Origin: Brasenia schreberi
Taxonomy: Eukaryota; Streptophyta; Magnoliopsida; Nymphaeales; Cabombaceae
Assembly: GCA_036023115.1 (NCBI GenBank)
Contig: JAYKKT010000055.1
Coordinates: 11,104,501-11,168,500, forward strand
DNA length: 64,000 nucleotides
Reading direction: 5' to 3'
Position numbers and translations under genes: made by a program. Below are positions 11,481 through 20,830 of this stretch, piece by piece (the first letter of the stretch is position 1; each line of letters starts with the position of its first letter). The notes beneath the pieces were generated by a model. It was not told the DNA's origin, ran no database searches, and saw only the letters and a program-made list of their open reading frames with translations.

Positions 11481-11600
11481 TTCATAAAACATGTATCTCC
11501 ATCATATCATGTGGAATACATTTCATATTGTTATCATTTCATAAAGCATGTATTTCCATTGTATCACATGGAGTACATTTTCATATGTCATGCATCATAT
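11481..11600 (+). repeat. Tandem repeat of about 57-60 bases in the Gypsy 3' untranslated region
   Basis: TTTCATAAAACATGTATCTCC and TTTCATAAAGCATGTATTTCC start two diverged units that both continue with a GTGGAATACATTTC-like block. Just upstream, CATGGCCCTTCACC followed by a GCCGTGTGA block also occurs twice (11320-11345 and 11382-11412). Non-coding tandem arrays are usual in Tat elements. Confidence 0.6.
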
Positions 11601-12891
11601 ACACCTCATTCACCCAAAGAAGCCCGAAAAGGTGGCAGCCCAAGTAGGAATGTCCTCGTGTCAAAAAAAAAAGGGTAACAAAAATCGATATTGATATTAT
11701 GGATAGAAATTTAGTAGACCCCAAAAATGCCCAATACTTGAAAGGGTTTATGTTAAATTCTTTCAAAAAGATTTTTAAAATTGAACTCCTTTGAAACTTC
11801 TTGAAAGAAGGATCAAGATTGATTATATGACCCCAAATGAGGGAATTGATGCTTTACGAAAAGTAGAGTTTTCAAAACCAAATTGGTGACATTTCAAAAA
11901 TCCTTGGCTTATAAAATGAAGCCTTATTCAAAATAGTAAAATATTTTCAAACGATAGATGCTATTAGGAAATGGGACGATCTTGGTTAAATCGAGTAACC
12001 AAAGGGATAAGCTTTCCCCCCATTTTACTTCTCTGTCCAAAAAAGAAAATTGGCAATGTTCAAAAGAAAAAGAAAAGAAAAAGAGAATACAAAACTCCTC
12101 GAAAAAGAAGCCATCCCCGAAAAGAAAAGGGAAATACAAAAACTTCTTAAAAAAGAGTCGTCTCTTTAAAAGAAACAGGAAAAAGAAAAGAAAATACAAA
12201 AATTAAGGAAAAGCCAATGCTCAAAAAGAGCAATTTCCCACCTCTTTGCCTTAAACCACGGGACACTTCATAAGGGACCGTGGTAACTCTTTCCCATATC
12301 CCTGTAGCCTATCCCAATGGAAAAAGGTTCAACCATGAAAATCCTAGAGTAGGAATAGAATCTACTTATTTGGATTTGTTTGAGAATTAGACTTTGTTAT
12401 ATGGGAAATGAAACTTTGAAATGTTTTCCAAAATTTCCTACCAAAAACCTCTACCAAGTAGTAGGTATTGTAACCCGAATGAAGGGAAGTATGAAAAATT
12501 GGAAGTCCTTTTTTATGGAAGATAAAAGGAGTTCCTTTTAAAAAAAGAAATTTTCAAAAACCCTAAATATCAAAAAGACATGGGATAAACCTGCTTGGGG
12601 CAGTCGGCCTTTAAAGACTCTCTCCAAGCTCATAAACCCCTCAAATTTATTCTCCAAAAGCTCATCTCACTCATACCATGCATGCATTCAAAAGTCATTC
12701 GTGCATGATCAAGCCTAGGAAAAATACCCCATATAAGAAAAAGTCTCTTTTGGCTGGAAATCTCCCTCCTATGATCCAAGAAAAAGGAGTTTACGAAACG
12801 AAGGATGATTTATATTCTCAAGGAAATTTGGGAAGTAAATCCATAAAAGGTGTTCCTTCTTTGCCATTATCCAAATCAATTTGGATTAATG

Positions 12892-12906
12892 CCAAAGAGG
12901 GGCTTC
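12892..12906 (+). promoter_or_regulatory. Gypsy polypurine tract
   Basis: CCAAAGAGGGGCTTC ends exactly where the 3' LTR begins. The purine run AAAGAGGGG is the expected primer for plus-strand synthesis. Confidence 0.75.
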
Positions 12907-13821
12907 TGTAAACACCCAAAAAATTTTGAATATTTTAAAGAACCCTTGAATTTCCAAAAACCAGTTTAAAACCTTTATAAATCTTTAAATTCAAAAATAC
13001 CCCTAAATTTAAAAGTTTAAACATTTTGGGAAATGCTTTAAATAAAGGTTTTAAATAGGAGTTGAAATAACCCCTGAGTTTCGAAGCGTACAAAGACCCT
13101 GGCACTGGTTCTCATTCAAATCAAGACTGGATCAACCAGATCAAGAACAAATTCTATGGCATTTCAAGAATGAGTTCAAGTCAAAGGCAAGAAACAAATG
13201 AAGCAAGGATCAAAATAAGTGCACTCGACATGGAACAAGATCACAATGTCGATTCAATTCAAGGCATGATCATTGAAGCACAAGCCCTTGCGTGGCTGCA
13301 TGAAGCCAAATTTCACAAACGGATATGATGTTAAGGACACTCAATTAAACAAGTGTATGAAGTTCAGCAAACACAAAGTAAGGCTGAACCGATCCAAGCT
13401 TCAAGAGGACAAACCTAAGAACGAGTCTAGGTTGGAGCCAAGGACCGAATCAAGAAGAGAGTCAAAGACACACGCCTGCCCATATAAAGTTAAATGCAAG
13501 ATAGGGCCACATACAAGATGTGGTTGAATTAAAAAGGACACGGCTGGTTGCATCAAAGCCTAGACAAGTTGTAAAGACCAACCTTATGCACCTAGGCCCC
13601 AATCAAGTCAAAACGGTTGAACCTATGTCCAACCCACATGGGCTGGCTTAGGTGGACTCAAGGGGAACCACTTAGGGCTGGCTTGGAGTGGATCAAACCC
13701 ATCAACAATCAGCTCCAACCCATCCCATAGAACTCCCTAGAACCAGCCCCCTTTGGCCTATAAAAAGGGCTAAGAGGGGGGTGGGTTTCACATCTTGGAG
13801 AGAGACAAAGTGAGGCGGCTC
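12907..13821 (+). repeat. 3' LTR of the Gypsy element, first 915 bases only
   Basis: It aligns with 2361-3275 over its whole length with a few per cent of changes by eye, then stops abruptly in GGCGGCTC. The LTR continues, after a gap of five bases (AAAGG in the 5' LTR), at 35793 running backwards to 34376. Confidence 0.9.
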
Positions 13822-15415
13822 TCGCCAAGTTTAATGAAAATGATTACACCATTGACCTTCTTAAGCATTATATAATGTCATTTACTTTCAACATTATGTG
13901 TCAGATTTTGAAGATTAGGATGTCCTTCTCCAACTCAACGAGAATAATATGGACATCCATGCAAATTCATCAAAAGGGCTCACTTGACCACACACAAGTC
14001 CATGATGAGACAAATTTCTCAATTTATCCAATTGGTTTAAAAATATGTTAATGAGAACGTCTCTATTAGAAGTGGCTGGAATGCTACTACAGAAAGTCCT
14101 AAAAATGTCCTAACTCTTTAGGAACCACAAGCCTTAAATGTTGAAAATTATCAAACTGTAGAAATAATTCATGATAATACAATGGTGGAAAAACATGTGT
14201 GAGGACTCATGAGGGAATGACAAACTTCTTTGAAGTTAATATTAGGTTAAATTAATAATCAACTTTAAGTCCATACTTATTTATAATGGTGATTAATGAG
14301 TTAACAAAACATATTCAAGATGAAGTACCTTAGTGTATGTTATTTGCAGATGACATTATGTTAGTGGAGGAGTGTAAAGAAAAAGTTAATAGAAAATTGG
14401 AACTATGGAGAGAAACATTAGAAAGTAAAGGCTTCCAACTTAGTAGAATAAAGATAGAAATATGGAATATAAGTTTGATCATTTCGTTACTTCAAAGGAT
14501 ATAGAAATTAAAATTGGCATATATTACATCCCTAAAAGGAAAGTTTTAAATACTTAGGGTCAATTTTTCATAGTGATGAAAGAATTGATAAAGATGTTAC
14601 ACATAGAATTAATGCTGGTTGGTTAAAATGAAGAGGCATATCAAGTATTCTTTGTGATAAGAAGATATCATTAAAGTTAAAAGGTAAATATTATATAGCA
14701 GCAATTAGACCTGCCATGTTTTATGGTTCTAAGTGTTGGGCAGTTAATCATTAACATGTACAAAAGATGACTATGACAGAAATGAAGATGTTGAGATAGA
14801 TGAGTGGTCATACAAGAAAAGATTGATACATAATGAGGTTATTAGAAATAAATTATGTGTGGCACTAATAGAGGATAAAATGAGAGAATATTGTTTAAGG
14901 TGGTTTGGACATATAGAAAGAAGATCAAACGAAGAACCTATAAGAAGGTATGAAAAACTAGATTTTGAAAGTATTAAAAGAGGTAGATGACAACCACAAA
15001 AGAGTTGGAAAGAAAGAATAAAGAATGATCTAGCTTATTGTGAGTTAACTGCTAACATGGCACATGATAGGGCTCTGTGGAAACAAAGAATTCATGTAGC
15101 CGACCCCGTCTAGTACGGGAAAAGGCTTAGCTGTTGTTGTTGTGATGCTTTCTAGGGTAACTAAAGCAAGAATTCGTCAAAAACCATAAAAAAATGTAGA
15201 AACAGTCTAGGAAACCAGTTTTTGTATTCTCAATGCCTGGAAAAGTAGAATGTTACATTTACCACTCTAAGAACCTGCAAAGTAAGTTAATTGTTGCATG
15301 TGAACTTATATTTTGATTTGTTTTTATATGACTAGCTTTAGGGCCCTTGTCTAAGCTTAAATAGACCTCTTAGTAGAATGAAGAAGATATCATCCATTTC
15401 CTGACGAATTTTATG
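13822..15415 (+). repeat. Repeat X, copy A (interrupted by LINE copy D)
   Basis: Bases 14008-14181 and 15144-15415 together match the reverse strand of 36225-35794; the latter lacks the LINE and so shows the empty site. Bases 13822-14007 belong only to this copy. The left part has a partly open frame containing QISQFIQLV (seen best in copy B), the right part is non-coding with a terminal CCTGACGAATTTTATG. I do not recognise the family. It could be a 5'-truncated retrocopy or part of an LTR element. Confidence 0.6.
14182..15143 (+). mobile_element. RTE-type LINE, copy D (3' part of RT and 3' tail)
   Basis: 5'-truncated copy. It starts inside the RT just before the block equivalent to HEGMT of the copy near 27780. 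The catalytic box reads FADDIM (about 14343-14360) followed by REKLESKG-like sequence, then the C-terminal domain with WFGHIERRS (14905-14930) and TANMAHDRALW (15050-15085). The 3' end has GTCTAGTACGGGAAAAGGC and a GTTGTTGTTGT tail, typical of plant RTE elements. Several stops make it dead. Confidence 0.85.
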
Positions 15416-15668
15416 TTCTCTTATCTAATTCAGTTTAGAATTAGTGGTGAGATAAATTCTTAGTTCTGTCAAATAGGTGGCGAGTGAACAAGAATCACGT
15501 ATAGACCAACTCTATTTGAATAGTGTCTCGGCTTATTTAGAATGGACGGAAGCGTTTGCTGAACTGGAATGCATCACTGTCCAAAGCAGGTCAATGTTGA
15601 GGGGGGAATCACTTTAAAAGGGAGGGGAGGAGTTGAGTAGGGTTTAAATCCAAACATGAAGATTGTAC

Positions 15669-15799
15669 CTTTTTTTTGGTGGGTGGGGGTGGGTACAAGA
15701 GGCGGCCAAAGCCTAACACAACATGCACCCTATGGGAGTTGAACTCCCGAATAACAGCAAAGGCGCTAGAGCGCCCTGATGAGCTCTCGGTGCAAACAG
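15669..15799 (-). mobile_element. tRNA-derived SINE with perfect 11-base target duplication
   Basis: GAAGATTGTAC flanks the insert exactly (15658-15668 and 15800-15810). Read on the minus strand there is an A-box-like GAGCTCATCAGGGCGC near the 5' end, a B box GGGAGTTCAACTCCC (15748-15734), and an A-rich 3' tail (run of eight A next to the duplication). These are the internal RNA polymerase III promoter boxes of a SINE. It is the best defined of the tRNA-related repeats in the window. Confidence 0.85.
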
Positions 15800-15810
15800 G
15801 AAGATTGTAC

Positions 15811-16387
15811 TTGATCGTTTCCTTTGAGTACTCTTGAGACATGTCACTCAGGCTCTTGTTTACTCATCTAATTTCTCACTTGTCCTTCTGCCCATCCAAA
15901 AAGAAGTTATTATTCAATTTAAGCTTTTCCTAAGTGTTGAAAGTGTAAAAATAAAATCTTCACTTAATAAGAATTTGCAAGACTTAGACGGTTTATAGAA
16001 AGAAAGAAAAAAGATATTAAAGCCACAAGATATATGTAAAGTTATATTATAGGCCACGATTCAATTTTGGATTATAGGCTCTGATGATTACTTAAATTTT
16101 AGATCAACCATTCAACACGGGACTCTTTCCAACATCTACGTGAGAGTTGAAAAGGAATTTTGTGTATCCAACTTTAATAATATGCCAGAAACCATCAAAT
16201 TTCAAGAAAAGTCGTCGCTATCTTGTGCAAAATTATATATCTATTTAGGATCCACTAATTGCATTATGAGTAAGAATTTGTACAAAGACATCACTAATTT
16301 GATATTAAAAGCACAATATTTTGGATCCACTAATTGCAAAATTATATATTTTTAAAAAGATATATCACTAAGGCTTCCAATTTTCAG
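15811..16387 (+). other. AT-rich spacer, no gene seen
   Basis: There are short open frames only. GGATCCACTAATTGCA occurs twice (16249-16264 and 16324-16339), a minor local repeat. Confidence 0.5.
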
Positions 16388-16572
16388 GCGGGAAGGTTTT
16401 CGTCGAGTTCTTCAATGTCATTGTGTTCGATTTAAATCTGTCAATTTGTACAAATGGAGGCACTCTCATGAATGAATTCAATGCTACAGAGGCATCCATC
16501 TCAAAGCGACCTCACCTCACCTTAGAAGTGACTGTCATCGAAAGAACCACCAAGGCGATGAAGTCATATTGA
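16388..16572 (+). pseudogene. Isolated terminal-exon-like coding stretch, unidentified
   Basis: A good splice acceptor (pyrimidine run ending TTTTCAG at 16387) opens a frame of 60 codons that ends at TGA 16570-16572. The composition is protein-like: VFVEFFNVIVFDLN near the start, LTLEVTVIERTT near the end. The acceptor phase leaves two bases before the first full codon. I find no partner exons upstream, where the sequence is SINE and spacer. It may be a stranded last exon or a gene fragment carried by a transposon. Family not recognised. Confidence 0.3.
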
Positions 16573-16624
16573 TTTTAACAAAGTACATATTGAAACAGCA
16601 GAGAATATTCTTTATAAATAAAAT

Positions 16625-16760
16625 AGTCAGCATCTCTGAGTTCACGGTGTCAGGGCTCTGGACTCCACAAGACGCACGCAGGGTGCGAGTTCAATTCCTG
16701 GGGCGTGCAGCTCCCCGTTGTAACCCAATGTTCTTTTGTTTTCAAGATGGGAGACAAACA
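16625..16760 (+). mobile_element. SINE-like tRNA-derived repeat
   Basis: B-box-like GAGTTCAATTCC at 16687-16698 is followed by GGGGCGTGCAG, the same downstream block seen in the copies near 18650 and 42570 (GGCGTGCAT). A weak A box, GTGTCAGGGCTCT, lies about 40 bases upstream. Ends are not defined. Confidence 0.5.
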
Positions 16761-16974
16761 TTGAGATGGTATTTCATTAAAACATAATAAGCACCAATGT
16801 AGCAAAATTTCTTTCTTCTCCCTCCCTTTGAACAAATCATTTCATTATTCAGAGAGACCAGTCGGTATCTAAGTGAACCTTCACCCGAAGACATCATTTT
16901 GTATTGTGAATTCTTTATTATCAGACCTGAAACTTTGTTCACTTTCGTGTCACAGTCTTCCAAAATACGGGTTC

Positions 16975-17345
16975 TCTTAAACTGAATTTGCATCATTGCA
17001 TGAAATTGGCACCACGGTTCCTAGGCTCCTTGACGCAAACCAGTAGCTTGCACGATGGAACTTTTCAGGTGAACCAGTAATTCGGGTTCTATAATAGTTG
17101 CAAAAGAAGGCTTCTTCTAAGTAGCGAAAATCCGTTCTACGAAATCTGTATTTCCATGTAAACTGAAGGAGTCTTATTTTCTGGAGTCCATTTACCTGTC
17201 GCACAAATTCTGGAACAGGGATACCATTTTCGCGAGAAACAAGAATACCGTGGAACTTTGATTCCCATAGTACAAGAGTTTCGAACTCAAAAGGTTCCAT
17301 GAGTTCCGTAAAATTCTACTATGCTAAACGGGCCTTACTAGAAGG
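16975..17345 (-). mobile_element. Probable non-autonomous DNA transposon
   Basis: The right end, read in reverse, begins near AAGGCCCGTTTAGCATAG, a common opening of plant MITEs and hAT/Mutator derivatives. The interior repeats GTTCC/GGAAC-type words. The 107-codon open frame across it (16977-17300) looks like a by-product. I could not find a matching opposite terminus. Confidence 0.3.
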
Positions 17346-17707
17346 GAAGGTGTTCCGTTCACAGGGTTCACGAAATTCATGATTTGAAAAGACGAACTTA
17401 TAAAACTCCGCTTTTTCTTTCCTCCTCGAAAACAGACCACGATGTATCACCGCATACACATTGCGAACTCCCAATATATCCCACTTTATGTGGTTCTTAT
17501 AACTAAATGTTATATCCCACTAATTGACACAAAGAAATTCAGGAGAAGGCAAAAAGATGATTTCCCAAAAATAGCGCGGGAAGAACTCTTCCTTGAAATG
17601 GACAAAAATTGTACATATTTACATCATGACGACAGAAATACCAATGAAAAGCTGCAAATAAGAAAACCCCGAAATTTCCCTATTTTCTCTTAATCCTGGT
17701 TGTGTTT

Positions 17708-17956
17708 TCAAGGCCAAACCATGTCGACAGAGACCTTCAGCTCTGAGTGATCCTCCCCCGACTCGCTCTCGGCATCATACGACGACCTCTTCACCGATTT
17801 CCCTGCCGCGTGAGACGAAAATCCGACCACCGGCTTCCCTTTTAGAGGAGCGGAAACGGAGAGCGACGATGACGCCAGGAAATGGGTGCCGGCGAGCAGA
17901 AGGTCCGGCGTCTCCGGCTTGAACACTTCAGACAGCAACAGGAACAAAGATGCCAT
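17708..17956 (-). CDS. Small single-exon protein, 82 residues, unknown function
   Basis: An upstream frame extends to 18067, but I choose the Met at 17956. A TATA-like TTATTTATATG lies at 18051-18041 on this strand, which puts transcription start near 18010, so ATGs above that would not be transcribed. The product opens MASLFLLLSEVFKPE. It has a hydrophobic N-terminal third, a Ser-rich centre and an acidic SYDAESESGED stretch before the end VDMVWP. GC content is clearly higher than in the surroundings, as expected for a short plant gene. No domain is recognised. The N-terminus could be a weak targeting or membrane segment, but I cannot assign it. Confidence 0.5.
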   Translation of the reverse strand: MASLFLLLSEVFKPETPDLLLAGTHFLASSSLSVSAPLKGKPVVGFSSHAAGKSVKRSSYDAESESGEDHSELKVSVDMVWP

Positions 17957-18040
17957 TTCTTCCTTTCCTCCTCCAACAACTGCGAATTCTCTCTTGCTTA
18001 TTTTAGAGACAGAAGAATGGCTTAGCATAAATGCTGGCGA

Positions 18041-18051
18041 CATATAAATAA
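18041..18051 (-). promoter_or_regulatory. TATA-like element of the small gene at 17708-17956
   Basis: Minus-strand TTATTTATATG, about 85 bases before the chosen ATG, next to a CT-rich tract (18052-18083 on the plus strand as GAGAGAG). Confidence 0.4.
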
Positions 18052-18230
18052 CAGAGAGAGAGCCCACAGTATTTGATTCTCTCTCGCCGCGGGGTCTCAG
18101 AAGAGGTTTTCGGGGTTGGAGGGTTTTCTGAGAAAACCATGGGTGTACGAGGCCACTACCTTTTTCCTTTATTTTGGGTCAAGGGGTTCGGGTTGGATAT
18201 CCAAATTCGCAAGCGCTTCTTAAGATGTGA

Positions 18231-18450
18231 CACTAAGGCCTAGGTGTGGCAAATTGGGTTCGTGTACGGTCGAGTCAAAACTGAGTCGATATTAACCGGC
18301 CTTCCAGACCTAATCTGATCAGGTTGGAGTCGGGTCCAGGTGCGAGTTAACCCGATCCAGCCCCTATATATGTAATTTAGGGCCGATTCCGAGTGCCTGA
18401 ATATGGGTCCCTTGAAATTGACGAATTTAACAGGCCATAAATAACAGACA
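18231..18450 (+). mobile_element. hAT/MITE-like terminal sequence
   Basis: GGCCTAGGTGTGGCAAATTG followed by repeated GGGTT/GGGTC/GACCC words is the style of non-autonomous plant hAT ends. A second terminus and target duplication were not found. Confidence 0.35.
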
Positions 18451-18587
18451 GGAACACGGTGAGGTGATCTCATTATGAATATGGGCTCACTGCTCATTAC
18501 AGCACTGTCCCGTCTGCAGCGGCGGTGCATCTATGACTCCTCTCATGCTCTCACTATCATCATCAATTCTCAACCGCACTACGAGCA

Positions 18588-18680
18588 ATAATAGCTCACC
18601 TAATCAGAGTGTCGTCTCACAAGTTGAATGGTGTGAGTTCAATACCCAGGGCGTGCATTTCTCAGACGCATACACGTTCC
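18588..18680 (+). mobile_element. SINE-like tRNA-derived repeat
   Basis: A-box-like AGCTCACCTAATCAGAGTG, then GAGTTCAATACC (18635-18646) as B box and the shared CAGGGCGTGCAT block. Confidence 0.5.
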
Positions 18681-18759
18681 ATATATAATGGAAGTTAGTA
18701 TATGTTAGCAACTCTCTCCACATACATATATATAAATAGAGAGATAGATGGTCTTACAT

Positions 18760-18895
18760 TTTTTTCCAGTTACAACAAGCATGGTATGCATGCCCTGGGG
18801 TATCGAAGTCACGAACTCCATCTTGTGACTAGAGCCCTTGCTAGGTGAGCTGCTAATGCTTTGACTGCACCAAACCAGATGGTCAGGTACGAATG
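18760..18895 (-). mobile_element. SINE-like tRNA-derived repeat
   Basis: On the minus strand: AGCTCACCTAGCAAGGGCTC as A box, GACTTCGATACCCC (near 18811-18798) as B box, then AGGGCATGCAT. It matches the box order of the other copies. A short A-run follows at the 3' side (reverse of the T-run near 18758). Confidence 0.55.
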
Positions 18896-18899
18896 CCAT

Positions 18900-20400
18900 A
18901 TGAGTGTGGTTGCTCTAAAGCTTTTTACATATGTATTTAAATAATTTGGCCTTATGAAAGGGAACACTGGGAAGATATGTAAAGAACACTTGGGTGAAAT
19001 TGATAAGAGTGAGCTTTGCCCGACTTAGGAACCCTAGAATATTGCCGTCATGGGATGATACCTCACCTCTGAAGCCTTCACATCATGGTCTAAACTTGCA
19101 CGATTAACTGGTGGAAACAGGTTCTTTAATGATCAAGGAAAAATGAACTTGATTCAATTATACTTTTCCTGTTAGAAAAATTAAAAAACTATCTTCTTTA
19201 ACAAAAATGGTTATACTTCTATGCTAGTTTGATGAAAAAGCAGGATCAACAAACACTAACACTAACCAAATAAATGCATCAAAAACCTGAGGATTAATCA
19301 ACTTATGCATCAACGAAATAACCCAACATGACAAAAGAAAGAAATTTCTATGTTTAAGTTGCATCCAAATTTCTTGCTTTATTGCCAATGAAAAAGGTTC
19401 GACATACAAAAACATTATACTTATCTGTCTAAATAAAATCAAGTTTAATGTGTCAAATTTATGAAATCAAAATAAAAAATAATTCTTTCAGAAATACGTT
19501 GTATTTCCTAATCGACTAAATCAAAGAGTAAAGAAAAATTAACAAAATTCGAACTTCATACATTTCTTCAACTAAAAACTAAAAGAAAAGTATAACAGAA
19601 ATGTAACAGAAATTGGATAAGCGACGGAAAAGATTTTAATATCAACTAAGCATCGACGTGGTGATGGATGAAGATCAGGCGGCCCATGATGCAAAAGTTC
19701 CACCAGACTTACTAGTGGCGTATCGAACAAAAAAGTATCAGCGAAAATATTGCCTGCAGACACGCTCATATTTTATAGCCCAGTCTTTCATGTGGTGCAA
19801 ACTCCATCTAATATGAACCAAGGTTGTAGCCACATGCATTTGATGATCGACAGTTGTATTGTCCTTCTCCAATAATTTTCTTAAATGATTGCTTTTAGTA
19901 TGATCAAATTCTTAATTTTTCAATACATTTTCTTTTTTTTTTCTTTCTGTTCCCCTATATTTATTCAAATTTTAATGGCATTTTAATTGTCATATACTCT
20001 TTTAAGCCTTTTATTTAGTTGAAGCATGAAGATTCTGTTTCGTTAATTCTGCTTCACTTTCTGGTTTGGATGATTGAGAACTAGAAGTTACTACTTAAGC
20101 AATTGTTCATCTATACTTGTTTTTTGCTCATTTAACATGGAAATATCATTTTTTATGTCCTTTCATTTGCTTTTTGTTTTTATTATCTGTGAAACTAGCA
20201 GATAAAATATCGCTCAAACACATAACGTTATGGCGAACTTCATTCTCTTAGAGTGAGTTAGCTTGCTAGTACAATTAACTCGGACAATAGATTTTGCAAC
20301 AGCAGCTAATTAAAATGCACTGCATGTGCTATCTTCCGTAAAAAAGGCAAGATTCATCAAAATAAAATTAGTGTGTTAAAATTCATTTACAATACCAGTT
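18900..20400 (+). other. AT-rich intergenic stretch, nothing recognised
   Basis: The open frames here are short and of low coding character. There are T-rich runs near 19920-19950. Confidence 0.5.
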
Positions 20401-20404
20401 AAAT

Positions 20405-20690
20405 GAATAAAAATATATATATGAAAAAGATCTCCTCATGGGCACACTCATCTATACTTAAATGTATTTAAAGATCTCTACCATGATCAATGTTAAAGAT
20501 TTTAATTCAAAAAGCATTTGATGCACCATGTGCATCAATTGTGAAGTATGGATATTTTTATCTTTTAAATTTAAATATTTATCATTGATTATGCCGATCA
20601 AACGGTGAAGATCTTTAAGTGGATTTGATTGTAGACGTGTGTGCGTGTACCAATCTCTCTCTTTATATGTGTGTGCGTACGTGTGCATGT
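20405..20690 (+). mobile_element. MITE family M1, copy 1
   Basis: Ends are imperfect inverted repeats: TATATATATGAAAAAGATC...CACTCATC at the left, and GTGTGCGTGTACC...ATCTCTCTCTTTATAT at the right. Internally, next to each end, is an AAGATCTT(C)AC-like block (TTAAAGATCTCTACC left, GGTGAAGATCTTTAAG right) around a TTTAAATTTAAA centre. The same plan recurs near 23217, 36574, 41360 and 59395. Confidence 0.5.
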
Positions 20691-20729
20691 AGACACAATG
20701 TATAACATACATGTGACCCCTTTTTCCTT

Positions 20730-20830
20730 GTACCTACACCAGTAACCGTTGGACCCAAAAAAGTACCCCATTAAAGATTGGGTCATAACTAGGTATAGGT
20801 ATACCCATCCCCGACCGCCCCATGCCATCC
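20730..20830 (+). mobile_element. hAT-like subterminal fragment
   Basis: GGTATAGGTATACCCATCCC and CGACCGCCCCATGCCATCC are the mirror of the GGCAACGGGGGCGGGTTAG...GTATACC end at 45490-45540, which suggests two fragments of one non-autonomous family. Confidence 0.4.

Larger units (their letters stand above)
2361..13821 (+). mobile_element. Ty3/Gypsy retrotransposon, Tat lineage, decayed and with a split 3' LTR
   Basis: Order seen: LTR, degenerate primer site, gag-like region, G-patch motif, Ty3-type RNase H remnants, archaeal-type second RNase H, integrase zinc-region remnant, tandem repeats, polypurine tract, first 915 bases of the 3' LTR. A second RNase H after the usual one is a hallmark of the Tat/Ogre group. 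No convincing protease or reverse transcriptase is left between the G-patch motif and RNase H. A Copia element (5785-8878) is nested inside. The rest of the 3' LTR is at 34376-35793 in reverse. Restored to one piece, the element without its guest would be about 9.8 kb. Confidence 0.85.

Noticed and set aside
16977..17300. 107-codon minus-strand frame
   Set aside because: It overlaps a probable non-autonomous DNA transposon with GTTCC-type repeats; no domain and no matching start context.
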